A stretch of DNA of 64,000 bases, taken from contig NC_089726.1 of NCBI RefSeq assembly GCF_035083965.1, forward strand, positions 7,445,501 through 7,509,500, read 5' to 3'. This document shows, in pieces, positions 52,410-64,000 of the stretch (position 1 is the first letter of the stretch; each line of letters starts with the position of its first letter). Made by a program: the position numbers and the translations under genes. This DNA is from Branchiostoma lanceolatum. Taxonomy: Eukaryota; Chordata; Leptocardii; Amphioxiformes; Branchiostomatidae. The notes beneath the pieces are model-generated. The model made no database searches, was not told where the DNA came from, and was given only the letters and a program-made list of their open reading frames with translations.

Positions 52410-54720
52410 CTGTGTCTGTGTCTGTGTGTCGATAATGCCTGGGTGGGTTATCTAATGATATTTGGTATGTGGATAGGTCTTGATGAGACCTCGTTTGTGT
52501 ATATTTCTTGATATACACTTTTATTTTCCGTTTCCGCAAACAGCCCAGCCGGGCCCAGTTTGGAAATATGAACCAAGCATGAAAAAGTTGAGTTTGTTAA
52601 AGCTACAGCAAACATCGCCACATTAGGAGATGAACATCTTAGCTGCTTCAGTGGCTAACGTTTGGTTTTCCTATTTGAAGTGGTAATACTATTGAAAAAA
52701 AACTGCCCTACGAACGGGAGCTAAAGCGCCAAACACATTCCTCAGAAGAGCTCTGAAGCGCACTACAGCGTCTTATCAAGTGACCAAGACCGGAAAGCTT
52801 AGAGACGCTAAAGATAGATTCCAACCACATATGCAGTTTGTCTGTCTGCTTGGCTTCGTGTACGTGACAGGGGTGGAAATGAGGAAAGTAACTGTATATA
52901 AGTTTCTTACAGTTTTCCCTCAAGCGTTGCGCTGCCAAGGTAGACAGGATAGTAGAGGCACGCATGGGACAGCAAAGGTATTAGTCTCATTTATCAGCAC
53001 TCTCCTTGGCGTTGTTGGAACAAAGACCGGTATTGATTTCCCAAATTATGACACTTAAGAAAAGGAAGCAACTGTAAACGTTTTTTTAAGTACTCCCTAC
53101 GGCTTTGCATTCCCACTGTAGACATGGAAAGTAAAGGCACACAGGGTAGCAAATGTATTAGTAGAGCATTCGCCCAAGCGTTACAAAAAAAGAGGCCGGT
53201 ATAACGTTACATTTCTCAAATATTGTGTGGTCTGCGCAAGTTTCTGACAACTCTGACAATTTATGCTCAAAGAATCTTGAACGTACGTGACTCTCTTTCA
53301 CAATGGACGACAGCAAGAGGGTAATTTATCGACAGGACGAACCGTAATGTTGTGTGGCGTCCGACTATACTATTAGCTAGCAACTATTTCCTAATCTCCG
53401 TAGATATATTGAAGTGTCCTGGAGTGTTCACAGCAACACAGATTAGCAACATTCCGGGCCGTCGCTTTGACCGTGACACGAAGATTGACCGTGTGTGTGT
53501 GTGTAGGGGAGTTGTGTTCACAGCAAACACAAGTCCGGGTGTCGTATGTACATGCCGAATGAATGGAGGAGTGTTCAACAGACAACAAACATTACTATAG
53601 TGTGTGAGGACAGGAATCCTTTCCTTTAGAGGGACGGTACATTATGTGAGGATTTGACGGTATAACCGTCTTTCGGCGCAACACACCAGGTTTGCAGGCA
53701 CGCGGCGCGACAGCAGCTGGTTATATTACCCTGGACGACCTGTCACATCTAACCTTTGCACATCTAACTGCAATCATTAATTAAAGCTATCTGGCGAGGA
53801 GTCTTTTATTAGTGTGGCAACGAGTTCCACTATTTGACAGTTCTTGGGAACAAAATAATTTTTGAAAAGATCAATCCTGGGTTGATAACTTTGGCACTTG
53901 AAGAAACGACTATTCAATCTTTTTCAGTGTCATCATTTTCAAATCGCTGTTTTGTTTTTTCATTGAGTTTATTGAGATCTTTTGACCTTGCACTTTTACT
54001 GAACCTACACAGAAGTCGTTTAAGGCCAAAGGTTAGCCTGGTTTTCCTATATTAGATTAGCTGTTTTGTACTTGTTATCATTCTGAAGTTAACGGCTCAA
54101 GATAGCGCGCTCATTTATAATTCTGTTTAGGCTACACGAAGTTAGGAATGCATAAACAGTTAACTTGAAGCCTTGGAAAATGAAGACCATGATCTGGAGT
54201 TACAGAAATTCTCTGTTATCTTGTCAGCACATGTGAGTGAATCCCTGTCGCCTGGAACAAGCACGTTTCTCTTCTCCTCTGACACACCGGCGTGCAGCAC
54301 AAGTCAGGACACACGCACCCTCTCTACATTCCCTACACACTCACCCATCCACGCGTTGCAACCCGCCGGCTACGGAAAACAAACTGCTATCTCGGGTATC
54401 CCCGGACAAAGTACAACACATGCTCCCCGTCCTAAGTGGTTGGGCTATTACCAGTATTTATTCCATAGTGAGGGAGTAAGGGAGCACCTTACGTAATGAG
54501 GTTGGAGACATTAGTGCTTGAAACTAGCACGTTATTCCCAGGTACAAATACCTTCGCAAATGTGCCCTGTGGCATTTTCCGTTTACAAAAAAACTCGAAA
54601 CCCTTTCAGGCATCCAGTATCATGAGGCCCAAGTAAGGAGAGCGAAAGAAAGAAGAGAGAAAGAAACTAAGAAGCTAAGGAGGCAAGAGAGGGACAGAGA
54701 GAGCGAGAGACAGAGAGGGG

Positions 54721-54771
<51 letters not shown>

Positions 54772-56792
54772 GGGGGGGGAGAGAAACACAAGAAAACGAG
54801 CCGAAGAAGCCAGAAATATGTGAAGATTTTCCACTTGGATACCAAGAGAACTCATATCAACCCCAGTGCAACGTGGTGTTTTTAATGTTTGTTTTATAGA
54901 GGAAAATACAGACATCATATCTTCATGTCTTTCATTGCAATTCTTGACCTTTTCCATTTTTGTTTTGACCGCGAATAACACCACCAGCTTTACCCGACAA
55001 AGACGCGACCAGATGGAACGTAACATTTACAGACCAGCCACAACAGACTTCAGTCAGCAGAACTTGATACCGTTTCTGCCTCCCAGCTAATCTTGTACAA
55101 TGTAAGTTTGAGAAATTCAGTAACTCGGTGTAAGCATTTAATCTTTGTTACAGACAAGGTGGGTGGATAATAACAACTTCCACCGCTGCCAGGATTGGTA
55201 GAGTTGCCAGACTTGTTGTTTGGCAAAGTTTCAAGTAGACAAGGTTCAGAGAGACTTGCAATTTGGCAGAGGATACAAAAGGCATATCATTACTCCTATT
55301 TTGTTCAGCTGACGTCGAAAAGTGTGGGAGACGGATCCGGAGAGTTCTTGTACCTTTATTACCTCTCCTAAAGCATCTTCTCTCCTAAATAGTAGAATAC
55401 TAGTACCATATTCTCCAAGCAAAGTTTACGTTTCAGCTGTTTTCGTACATCTTTACTATCGTTTTGAACCGATATGATATTTCTATGAAGATATCAAACG
55501 TATCTGTCAAAAGACGAACAAAATGAATGTAATCCACTGGCGAACCACGCTTAGGATGTAAACACGCACTGTTCCTTTTTAAAACGCCTCAACATGCTAA
55601 ATATTTACCCATTATCAAAACATATCTCGACTCAATACCACAACTCTCCGCCCTCGAGGCTCTAGTGGGGGATTTATTAATTTCAGTCGGTCTGGTTTGA
55701 CCAACAAATATGTCCTGTTGAATCATGAAAAGCCCTCTATCCCGCTTGCCTGTTGGTTCGCAATTCTACACGTAATGTATGGTAAACTTCAACTTGGCAG
55801 TGAGAATAATGGTCCCTAGGTGCCAGCGGTGGAAGGTCGGACTAATTTGTAGTCGTGCCGGGAACGTCAAGTCTTTGTAACGGCAGGAAACCGTGCCAGA
55901 CCGACAGCTGCACCTACCCGACAACTCCGGAACACAGTTCTAGTTTCCAAGACACACAAATCACACAGCGTGGTCTCATTCATGTCTGTTATGTAACGAT
56001 GTGATTTGCTTTTCTCTGCTTCGTGAGTCTTTAAATTGCTGCTCTTGACTCCCTAAACACGCCCAATCGCCCCCGGTATGCGGCCAATTGTAGGTTTTGT
56101 GTCAGTGACAAATCCTTAAATGTTCGGCTACACCGTACTTTGGAATTAGTACAAAGAGGATTGAATGAAAACATTGCTGCTAACATGCTATTGGGGATAA
56201 TCCCAACCCAAATTCTTCCTTTCTTCAATACTGGTGACTTGTTTGAAAAAAAGGCAGACTTTTTACAATGGCGCTGACAGTGTGCAGTGCAAACCTGCAA
56301 ATATAACCTTCAGACAGGGCAAAGAAACGCCAACTTTGACGCGTCAGCAAAAACGTTGGTAGATGTAGCGGTCAAGGCTCCTCGGGGTTTCTAAGAAAAC
56401 GTCTATTTTAAGAACGAGCATGGCAAAGTTCAACTTCAAATACTCCTAAAACACAGCGTACACGTTTATTAAGTCATAAACAACAACAGGATCATGTACG
56501 TACCGTTTACATCGGCGGTTTCAAACGGGTGCATGGCGTCCTCTTCTTTCGTCCCCGTGACTTTAGCCAACTCGTCTACAGTAATGACGTTATCCTTGTT
56601 CAGATCGTACATACTGAACTCCGTCGGTAACTCCTCTAGCTTCAGTTTCCCCAGTTCCTCTTCCCCGGGGATGTTCCCGACGAAAGGTAGCGGGCCGTCC
56701 GCCTCGTCAACCGGCTCTTCGATGACTTTGTCCCCGAGAACAATTGCCAGAGCGCCCGCTAGAGCCAGCCACCGCCACAGTCCGGCCTCCAT
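49232..56792 (-). CDS. Secreted two-EF-hand calcium-binding protein, two coding exons
   Basis: Exon 56792-56504 (289 bases) joins exon 49401-49232 (170 bases) in phase to give 152 residues; the 7.1 kb intron has consensus ends (G/GTACGT and CTCCAG/G). A signal peptide (GLWRWLALAGALAIVLG, residues 4-20) begins the protein, followed by an acidic linker. EF-hand loop 1 is DLNKDNVITVDE (residues 63-74). Loop 2 is DVNGDLQLTEKE (94-105) and is assembled across the splice junction, which strongly supports the join. The tail (about 106-152) includes APWIFQLPPSADPF and a charged helix ending EKEV; there is no KDEL-type signal, so secretion or a luminal site is inferred. I chose the ATG at 56792 because it starts the signal peptide; the frame is open 29 codons further upstream. 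The family is not recognised beyond EF-hand. Confidence 0.82.
50194..50306. mobile_element. Palindromic MITE, GGTACCATCCTCC family (copy 2)
   Basis: gtaccattctccgtagcaac plus ccgctggctcaaacg on the left and cgattgaaccagtggttaca plus acggaggaaggtac on the right form a near-perfect palindrome like that at 46999. It is flanked by ccagg and caggcta. Confidence 0.7.
52112..52322 (-). mobile_element. tRNA-derived SINE S1, head-containing copy
   Basis: Reading on the minus strand gives an A-box region, a clean B box (ggttcgaatccggggaagg) and the gggcattctggttgga block. Plus-strand matches to the 15.1 kb copy include cttttaacgtgctcgaggta and tacgtcccatccgaaagaca. Part of the head is triplicated (gttgctacca). 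Confidence 0.65.
52349..52510 (+). repeat. (TG)n microsatellite plus dispersed ATGATATTTGGTA repeat (copy 4)
   Basis: A tgtgtgtctgtg tract up to about 52430 is followed by taatgatatttggtatgtgg and ataggtcttgatgagacc, as in the other members of this family. Confidence 0.65.
54637..54785. repeat. (GA)n low-complexity tract
   Basis: Purine-rich gagaga/aagaga run ending in a G-run. It accounts for the Ser/Leu-rich frame on the other strand. It lies in the EF-hand gene intron. Confidence 0.9.
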
Positions 56793-57961
56793 GGCTCTGT
56801 AGTGTTCCCTGTACCAATGAGAACACAAGGTGTTTAAACTGTAGTGCCTCCTCTTAATGAGTCTGTAGATCGCTGACACGCCGTGACTTGTACAGTGAAG
56901 ATCAGAAAGGCCAGACTACCGCCGACGAGGGTAAAGACACCTCGGTGAGAGAATTTACGGGTACGAAGCGGGTAAACTGCAGCCCCACACAGGCGCGAAC
57001 AATGTTTGACCGACCCCGAATGTTTCACTTGTGTGCGGACGGAACGTCACTAGCTGACAACTAAGCCTTAAGACCATTCCATTTCGATGTCTTCGGGGGG
57101 AGGACCAAAATTTTCACCTCAGCTTAGAAGTACTAGAGCACAATCAGGGGATTATCTAAATAATGAGGCAGATAGAATGGGTAGGTTAGAAATGATTTAT
57201 CATGTTACATTTACCAATGAAAGAGGTAAAAACTTTCATTGTTAGCCATCCCCTCTTCAATTTCTGGAATGGAACATCCCAAAGTCACATGCAGCAGCTT
57301 CGGTTGACCACAAAACCATGACAGTCATCACAGAAACCCTAACAGATTTGACATTGTGGTACACTTGAGATTCAACACAGTAAATGGCTTACGTAGAATA
57401 CGCGTAAATATGCTATAGTGCGTGTATTATGGTGAAGTGTCCTTAACTTGAAAGTCAAGTTGAAAAGTTCAGCTGACATTGCTGCATGTATCTGCAGTTG
57501 TCGCGATAAGCCAGCAATGGTTTATGTCGCCGCTGTTTTCTGGACAGTCTGCAAATAACACAGGGACAGTTCAGCCTGAAAAACAAGCCGTCAGGGGCGC
57601 CGCCAGTATCGGGCTGTACACCTCGCCGTTACATGGCACAGTATTTTTCTTGGCCGGTCGTATACAACGTCAAAAGGGATCTTTGATTGACCCGCAAAGC
57701 CACTGGGTACCGCCATGCCAACTCTAGATTTATTCCCCCCTCCCCTTCTCCGCCTCCATGATATAATCCTCTCCATATATCATTCGGTGTAATTGTAGGA
57801 CCAGAGTACACCGACATTCATTCTGTGTTAGGAATTCAGTTGTGCTATAGTCTCTAGCCTTGGAGTCACAACATGATACTAGTATCCTGCCTCAAACCCA
57901 ATGCAAAAACATGTTCTGAAGTGTTTAGAGACATGGATAGGAAGGATTTAAATGTAAAGGT

Positions 57962-58195
57962 AGTCCCGAAGTCATTTTGAGGCCATAGGGGCAGTGGGTT
58001 GTTATCTATTGGCACTATGTCTAGGGCACGGTATTGGAAGGCGGAGTCCACCCATCTCCTTCCACCGGCTTTTACCTCCACAACCGAAGCCAGGTACCCG
58101 TTTTTACACCTGGGCCACAGAGTGAGGAAAGCCATGTAAATTGTATTTCCCAAGGGCACAACGTCGATAGCATGTCAACAGGAAGGATGTACAAT
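57962..58195 (-). mobile_element. SINE remnant with TTGGGAAA core
   Basis: On the minus strand the order is cgacgttgtgcccttgggaa, ggctttcctcactctg, caggtgtaaaaacgggtacc, ggtggaaggagatgg, ctccgccttccaataccgtg and cccctatggcctcaaaatg. It shares the first half of this order with the copy at 46.0 kb and has a different 3' half. The apparent 97-codon frame here is a by-product of this repeat. Confidence 0.7.
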
Positions 58196-60527
58196 CTCTC
58201 AAATCCATGTAGCTGCCCAGCTCTGTCGTCCCAAGCAAGTTGTGGTCTACTTTAGACCACTGGATTTCATTAGGTACAATATATAGGACTTCAGAGGCAA
58301 GTTTCTCGAAATGAAAACCACACTGTTTCCGGCAGGCCGAGCTCTGATCTTACCGTTTCCTCTGTTCTAAGGAAGAAATGATTCAAACGAGATTAAAGGC
58401 AGTGCTTCGGGGGGAAATTGGGTAATGGTTATTAACGCTACATTTCGAAATCGTGGCTTCAGGCTGTGGCCTTGTTTGTCGCGTCGTCGTTTGAAGCCAA
58501 GTTTTGCCGTCAATCATGTAGTGTGTTACGACACGACGCGGTTTCCTCAGTCTTGACAGTGGCTTCAGGGCTTTGAAGGTTTGATAAGTGCGACCACACA
58601 GATAGGGGAAGCATACGCAATGCCAAAACACACAAGATATACTAAGACCTGGATGTAGTGTATGTGTATGTTGGACAGTGGTAGCCTATGTATGCAATCT
58701 TTGCGGATGAGGATATAGCTCTGTTGAGTTCCTGTACTGCCAACACGTGACACTCAATAGTAGTCAGAGCCCTCTATAACGGAAACAGCTTGTCGCTATA
58801 AAGTAAAAGGAAATCAAACTCACCTATGTATGATGCTATTTGCTACCTAATTGGTCTCAGGCGATACAGAGGTTCAGAACGCCAATATTCGGATGTTCTT
58901 CAAATTCTAAACCCCTGATAAGTGACCAACATATCACTGACCGTTTGCCCTGTAAGCGATTAACCAGATATGATGGCACTCGCAGCACTAGTATGTCGGT
59001 ACATGTATCAGTCTCACAACAACTACATTTACAGTGACAGTCAATCATCCAGCTGCTACTGGAGGCTTTAAGGGGTTTACCGATGAGTGTATGGTCATTT
59101 CCAGGATGAATGTATCAGTGGTTGCCGTATTGTCTATATAGTTACATGATAGTTCTCTTTGTCCAACTGTGGCGTTGAGGCGTATGGGTAAACTTGCTTC
59201 AGGTAGTGCAATCTTTATCGTTTATGACCCGGAATTCTGATATACGAGTATTCAAAACCCCTATTAGACCCCAGGGAGAGCGCGATATGGGGTTAAGTGT
59301 TACTGAAGGCTCGTATTGTCCCGTCACGTCTGTCAACGCTGTTTGTATTTCTGTCCGAACTTGACCTTAGCTGACCCCTCCCAGAATTGGCGGGTGTATT
59401 TTAGGCCGCGGGCGAGACCGCCAGGCGTCTCGTGTTTAAAGCCGCGATGTGTGGAATATACAAGCTACACAGGGAGTAATTTGTTTGAACTTTGTTTATT
59501 CATCACGAGAAGCTCAAATCGGCACCAGGCCGCTTTTCATTGAGGTCATGAGGGAAGAGGTAAGGGTCAGATAAAATATAACAGAGAACAAATTACATCA
59601 TTTAAGTCCTAATAACTCTATAAACCTATATCACTACATATACATGGTATAAAACATGTAGCGAAAACTGGATCATGGTCCAGTGTCCGTTCGTTTTGGT
59701 CATTTCTGTTACTTCAAGAGTCTCTCAAAAAAGGAAGTCAGATTCAGAGCCGTAGGTGTGTCTGGCGGTAGCCTGTTCCAGACACTGTGTGGCATTTACA
59801 AACTACATGTACACAGGGAGCAATGTGTGGAATATACAAACTACACAGGAGCGACCGTTCTGTGGCATTGAAGATGAAAAGGGTGGTTGAACTCTGCCAT
59901 TGCGAGCTACAGGGGTGGAATGTTTAACAAATTGAGAGAGATAAAAAAAGGAGGGATCGACCATTTCTTGCTGCGACAATTGTCCAGAAAATCCTGACAG
60001 TGGTACCGTTAACTGTAAGGGGCAAATCAGTGACAAAGAACACCACACTCTTACAAGAACGACCGAAAGGCACAGAAAAAACTAAACATCTGCTAGTCTA
60101 TAATTTTGTATATCAAATAGCTTAAATGGTAACGTTAATTAGGTTGTTACCTTCTTCTGATTCCCCCGCTTTCTGACAACCGGTTGAAAGGGAAACACCT
60201 CTAAGGTATTGTGTTAGCAAATCAAAGTAAGACATACACATAAATCAAGTGTGTTGATCTTTTTTACTGCTAGGAGCCGTGTTTATTTCCAGTCCTCATT
60301 ATTTCATTTGTTGCGAAACCGAGACGAAAATCGAACCCAGGACCACCAGGTGTGGAGACCATCCGTGCGTGAAATGCCGCAGGAGTTCCGTCCACATGTT
60401 TGACCTCGAAAAGTCACGTACCACTCGGGATTCTCGTCGTCTTGGAACGGTGGTCTGGTGGTCAGTAACACGCTAGTCACTCAAAACCCAGGTGACGATG
60501 GGAGAGAGAGTCAGATGGGGCTTCAAC

Positions 60528-60683
60528 CAGTCAAACCTGCCCAAGAAGACCACTCAGGGGACCGATAAAATCTGGTTTAATGCTTGTGCCAATGGAAAAC
60601 AAATTATCTAAGGGACTGCAAAAAAGTGGTCACAATGGCCAGGTGCTATTTATGAAGAGGTGGCACTTGTACAGGTTTGACTG
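60528..60683. mobile_element. 156-bp MITE with CAGTCAAACCTG ends (copy 2)
   Basis: Perfect 12-base inverted ends cagtcaaacctg and caggtttgactg. Same length and end sequence as the element at 26329-26484. Confidence 0.7.
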
Positions 60684-61544
60684 TACAGTATATAAGGCAA
60701 TGAGTGTTGCTAGGAATCGGAGACTGGGTCCGAATACGGAGTGCATATACTAGATAGGTGTTGAGATCGTAACGTACTCCAAGAAAAACGGAAGGACATC
60801 AGAATGTTCTTATCATCGGCTTGACACACCTGCCCGTATATCTGTATTCACCGTATATCTGTTTAGCACACCCCCTCCCCACAACTATTTACAGGTAGCG
60901 TTATAGGTTGAACGCGTCAATAGCTCTTGTTGAGCCGTCTGTGTTCTATATCACGTTTTACCCTGAGGATATCTACCCAACTAGGTGTCTGTCATCATGA
61001 TATCATCCTCTGTCTTATCTTTCTTCAAGACATTTTAAGACTACTTACCTTTTACTGAAGATCTAACAGACGCATGTCTCAGCCATTGAGACAAATCGAA
61101 GCAAGGCAAAACGCAAACAAGCAACATTTGTTTGCAATATCATGTTTCGCTGGAGGTATGAGAAGCTTGCAATGTAGGTCGCAATTTGGAACTTGTCAAA
61201 AGATTGGGGCTTTGCAACCTTGGATAATGTAGGAGTTTTAGGTGACTGTTGGTTAAGCCTGATGACCAGGGTTTGGGGAAAATGCTAGTGTGGCACGTTA
61301 CTTTCTAGAAAAAAAAATGTTTTAGATTACTCTTGATGGAAATAAGCTGAGAAACGGAACAAAAGGCGAAGTTGCATTCCTCAAAGCAGATGTCATGTTA
61401 GTGTAAGTGTATGGGCTAAATAAAGCAGATATTTCTACCATAGTCGACGGACACGCCCCGAAGATAGTGGAATTCCCTTCTTGTTAAGGGCTGGAGAGGA
61501 TTAACTTGTCACTCAGCTACCTGTACTAAGAACCCCCATCAACC

Positions 61545-61722
61545 TAGCCTCCACCAGGCCTTCCTACGGGGGTATGGATCGTCCAAATTCGGCAAAAAAA
61601 GGAATGATTGGCCAGTTGAGTCAGTCCACGGTAAGGTCAATAATTCGCCCGCTTGCAAAACCCTCAGTCTTGTGGCCAAACTTCCCTGGCAAATATTCTC
61701 CCTATAGCTGGCGTAGTTAGTC
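61545..61722. mobile_element. MITE of the CTAGCCTCCACCAGG family, longest copy
   Basis: Starts cctagcctccaccaggcctt, contains aattcggcaaaaaaaggaat, gtcagtccacggtaaggt and tggcaaatattctccctata, and ends near agctggcgtagttag. It aligns along its length with 37355-37535. Confidence 0.6.
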
Positions 61723-62370
61723 CCCCCCCCCCTCCTCTGTCTGTTTCGAATTCCTTTTCAGTTCTCCTGAAACGTTTGTTTCCACTAGGGCCCGGAAAAA
61801 TAAGTCCAAATTGCGCCAAATTAGACTAATTGGTCAGAGAAATTTGCCCGCCAGAGACGGTCCAGTCCGAGGGCAAAATTGGCATCCTCTTGCCAATAAT
61901 TTACCCAGGACAATTTTGGCCAATTACAACCATTCTATCGCCAGAGAACGTCAGGAGCCTGGTTGACTTAACTTTACTTCGTCTGAAACAAACGCAATCC
62001 AAATCGTTCCAATAGTCGCATCTAAAGCTCTACCATCAAAGAGCAAATCTTTTTGCTCATCTTTTCCCCCTTCGGAGTAAAAAAATAACCTCTAGTAGTC
62101 TAGCAGAGTCTAGAGAGCAGAGTCCATTCGCCGGAGAAGCTAACCCCTGGTGTATTTTGACATGTAGTCTATTTGACCTATTTCTACTATTTTTTCCAGC
62201 AACTCATGGAGTCTGGTAGAGACTACCTTTGGAGTAAAACGGCCTAAAGACTCTCAGACAAAACATACCGCGGTACACTGCCGCTCTATTCTAACGCGTT
62301 GAATGAATCAGCTCCAACAGACATGTACTAGTACTTGACAGGACACGTGCACGTAAACATTAGGACCTTA

Positions 62371-62507
62371 GCTTCTACCAGGCGCCGCGGATCGCTGGAA
62401 AAATAATAGAAATTGGCCAAAGTATGCTAGGGAATCTGCTACGGAGAGAGGGACAAAACTAGTAGGCGACCCACATTTCCAGCGATCCGCGGAGCCTGGT
62501 AGAGGTT
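62371..62507. mobile_element. Mutator-like MITE with about 30-base TIRs and 12-base direct flanks
   Basis: Arms ctaccaggcgccgcggatcg (from 62375) and cgatccgcggagcctggtag (to 62502) are inverted with one mismatch and continue inward through ctggaaa/tttccag. The 12-base string attaggacctta occurs directly on both sides (62359-62370 and 62508-62519), as expected for a target duplication. Degraded relatives lie at 50090-50145 and 62100-62225. Confidence 0.8.
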
Positions 62508-62819
62508 ATTAGGACCTTACATTCGATCTTTTGTGCTGACTAAATAAGAGAGCTGAGCCACGATCACAATGTTTAGTTTGGAAGGAACACACTGACAGCA
62601 GGAAAGCCGTGGTGTTGCCCACGGAAGACCTCTACCACCCCGGCATGTGTGTTTACGTGCTACCGGCTTCTCACATACAGAAAACACGTCAGTCAAGAAA
62701 TCACCACGACACCGGCGTCTCAAATATAGAGAACACGTCAGTCAAGAATCCACAAGACGAAGGGGAAGAGATTCGATGTTGGAATGAGATATCAAAACCG
62801 GACGTTCCGCTGCAGCCAG

Positions 62820-62950
62820 GGGGCCAAAATGATACATCTAATGATTTCGAGGTCTCATCAAGACCTACCCACATACCAAATATCAAGACAATCCACCAAG
62901 GCATTCTCGAGTTGTCACATATACATAACCTTCTTGGTGAAGGTAATTAC
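62820..62950 (-). repeat. Dispersed ATGATATTTGGTA repeat (copy 5)
   Basis: On the minus strand tgatatttggtatgtgggta and ggtcttgatgagacctcg are preceded by tatgtgacaactcgagaat, the order seen in the other four copies. Confidence 0.6.
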
Positions 62951-63308
62951 TTGTCAACTACGTGATAATATCTTGTCCTTTTTGCAGTACAATTGTGTAA
63001 TTTATTTGCATTGTTTTCCTGTTAAAAGACGTTGTTGAAAAGTTGTGTTGTTGTTCCAAGACGTTATTGAATAGGTGTGTTGTTGTTTCAAGACGTCGTT
63101 GAATACAAGTATTTGTAGGATAGGTGAGATTTTACAACAAAGGAGCCTTTCTGGATTATCGTCCAACACACACGTCAATAATCCAAAACCAAACAATCAG
63201 CTTTAATCCGACAAAATCACTTATCAAGATCACATCTTCGTAATCCTAATCTTTCTTTAATTCGTTTATCCTTGTTTGAGTACCTTCAAAAATTGGGCAT
63301 TTTCGCAC

Positions 63309-63689
63309 GGCCATGTTGATTTGATCATATGGATGAAATCCGGGGACCACCAAAGTGATGCGAGCGGGCGAATAAAAAAATTGTTGGCAAAAAAAAAAGT
63401 TGCATTTATTATGAAATCTACGTGGTCAGGAAGGATGAGTAAAACTAAACACACAGAGTATGGTGTACCGAATAATGGATTCTTCTTTGACTTTGGAATT
63501 GACTTAGGCTTTCTACAACATTAGTATCCCTTTTCCGAAATATTTTCTTGCAATTTACAGCATTCATTTTGTTATTTCGCAGCTGCTTTGTATGATTTAC
63601 AGTGTGGCCGAAAACTTATTTGTTTCCTGGAAACGGACGAAAATTGATGCGCGCGCTGATGTCAGCCACATCATCAAATCAACATGGCC
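63309..63689. repeat. Inverted repeat pair, GGCCATGTTGATTTGAT
   Basis: ggccatgttgatttgat (63309-63325) and atcaaatcaacatggcc (63673-63689) are perfect inverted copies and similarity extends about 15 bases further inward (atggatgaaatc against gatgtcagccac). It probably marks a degenerate transposon between them; open frames here on both strands follow this repeat. Confidence 0.45.
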
Positions 63690-64000
63690 TAACCGATGGA
63701 AGATTGAACGGTTGTCCACCTCTGACCGTGTCGTTTTTCGGGAATGTGTGCTGAGGTCCGAGATCACCACGCCACACTGGACAGAGGTTACTGACCTACT
63801 GACCGCTCGGACCAGGTGCCAATCAACATCATGCTAACCAGATCGTTCCCCACAGACTCATATGCTCGCGATTCTTCAGGGTATAAATCAGTCTGAAATA
63901 GCCCTTTTCGTACTCTCAAAGCAGAGGTTCGGAGAATACGCCAGTTTGGCTTGGCGACATAAAGAAAACGGGACAAAATATAAAGCCTGACAAAAACGCA

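Larger units (their letters stand above)
57060..64000. other. Gene-poor region to the end of the window
   Basis: I see no supported coding exon. The 5' flank of the EF-hand gene is followed by a SINE remnant (57962-58195), short tandem copies of a tgtggaatatacaaactacac motif (59448 and 59825), a 156-base MITE (60528), a CTAGCCTCC-family MITE (61545), a Mutator-like MITE (62371), a dispersed repeat (62820) and an inverted repeat pair (63309 and 63673). Confidence 0.6.

Noticed and set aside
53352..53600. 82-codon plus frame with repeated GVFTA/GVVFTA
   Set aside because: No splice sites or family resemblance; the internal similarity is short and may be chance.
54667..55026. 119-codon minus frame with a Ser/Leu-rich end
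   Set aside because: Half of it is the (GA)n tract read in reverse.
57866..58159. 97-codon minus-strand frame
   Set aside because: It coincides with a SINE remnant in reverse orientation.
60300..60400. Possible tRNA gene (a ggttcgat-type B box on the minus strand)
   Set aside because: No matching acceptor stem or anticodon arm could be assembled; at most a degraded SINE head.
63592..63837. Plus frame of 81 codons near the right edge
   Set aside because: It contains one arm of the inverted repeat pair and is mirrored by an open frame on the other arm, so it is more likely repeat-derived.

Overview
The window is animal nuclear DNA, most likely from an amphioxus (Branchiostoma). I infer this from small exons with clean GT-AG introns, proteins whose closest recognisable relatives are vertebrate (HCF-1, TMEM187, a CABIT/SAM adaptor), and a dense population of short SINEs and MITEs of a style familiar from amphioxus. 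The species call is inference; gene identities rest on translated exons joined in phase.

Left block (1-32.8 kb). A probable terminal exon of an unidentified plus-strand gene ends at 317. TMEM187 (minus, single coding exon) and HCF-1/HCFC1 (plus, 30 coding exons, 1537 codons) are divergent, with about 1 kb between their start codons. As I recall the human map, the same two genes are head to head on Xq28, so this is an ancient conserved pair. The HCF-1 model has an N-terminal Kelch propeller, a first self-association segment, a long Thr/Ser/Val-rich middle and paired C-terminal fibronectin III domains. At the position of the vertebrate proteolytic (PRO) repeats it carries six copies of an acidic Cys/His motif, encoded largely by a tandem series of tiny phase 1-1 exons. 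This is the most unusual thing in the window.

Middle block (33.9-46.7 kb). An 11-exon plus-strand gene encodes a 613-residue adaptor with a THEMIS/GAREM-type CABIT domain, coiled-coil stretches, a proline-rich PPRPPKP motif, five YDDV/YEDV-like tyrosine motifs and a C-terminal SAM domain. Inside its ninth intron, on the opposite strand, lies a complete three-exon BTB-BACK-Kelch gene of 740 residues.

Right block (46.7-64 kb). The only convincing gene is a minus-strand, two-exon, secreted two-EF-hand protein of 152 residues whose intron is about 7.1 kb. The rest is intergenic or intronic DNA with microsatellites, SINE remnants and MITEs; some inverted-repeat elements still show target-site duplications.

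Several SINE and MITE copies in the HCF-1 and CABIT genes start within a few to about 100 bases of a 5' splice site, and there are recent local duplications of a splice donor (HCF-1 intron 5) and of an exon start (CABIT exon 5).
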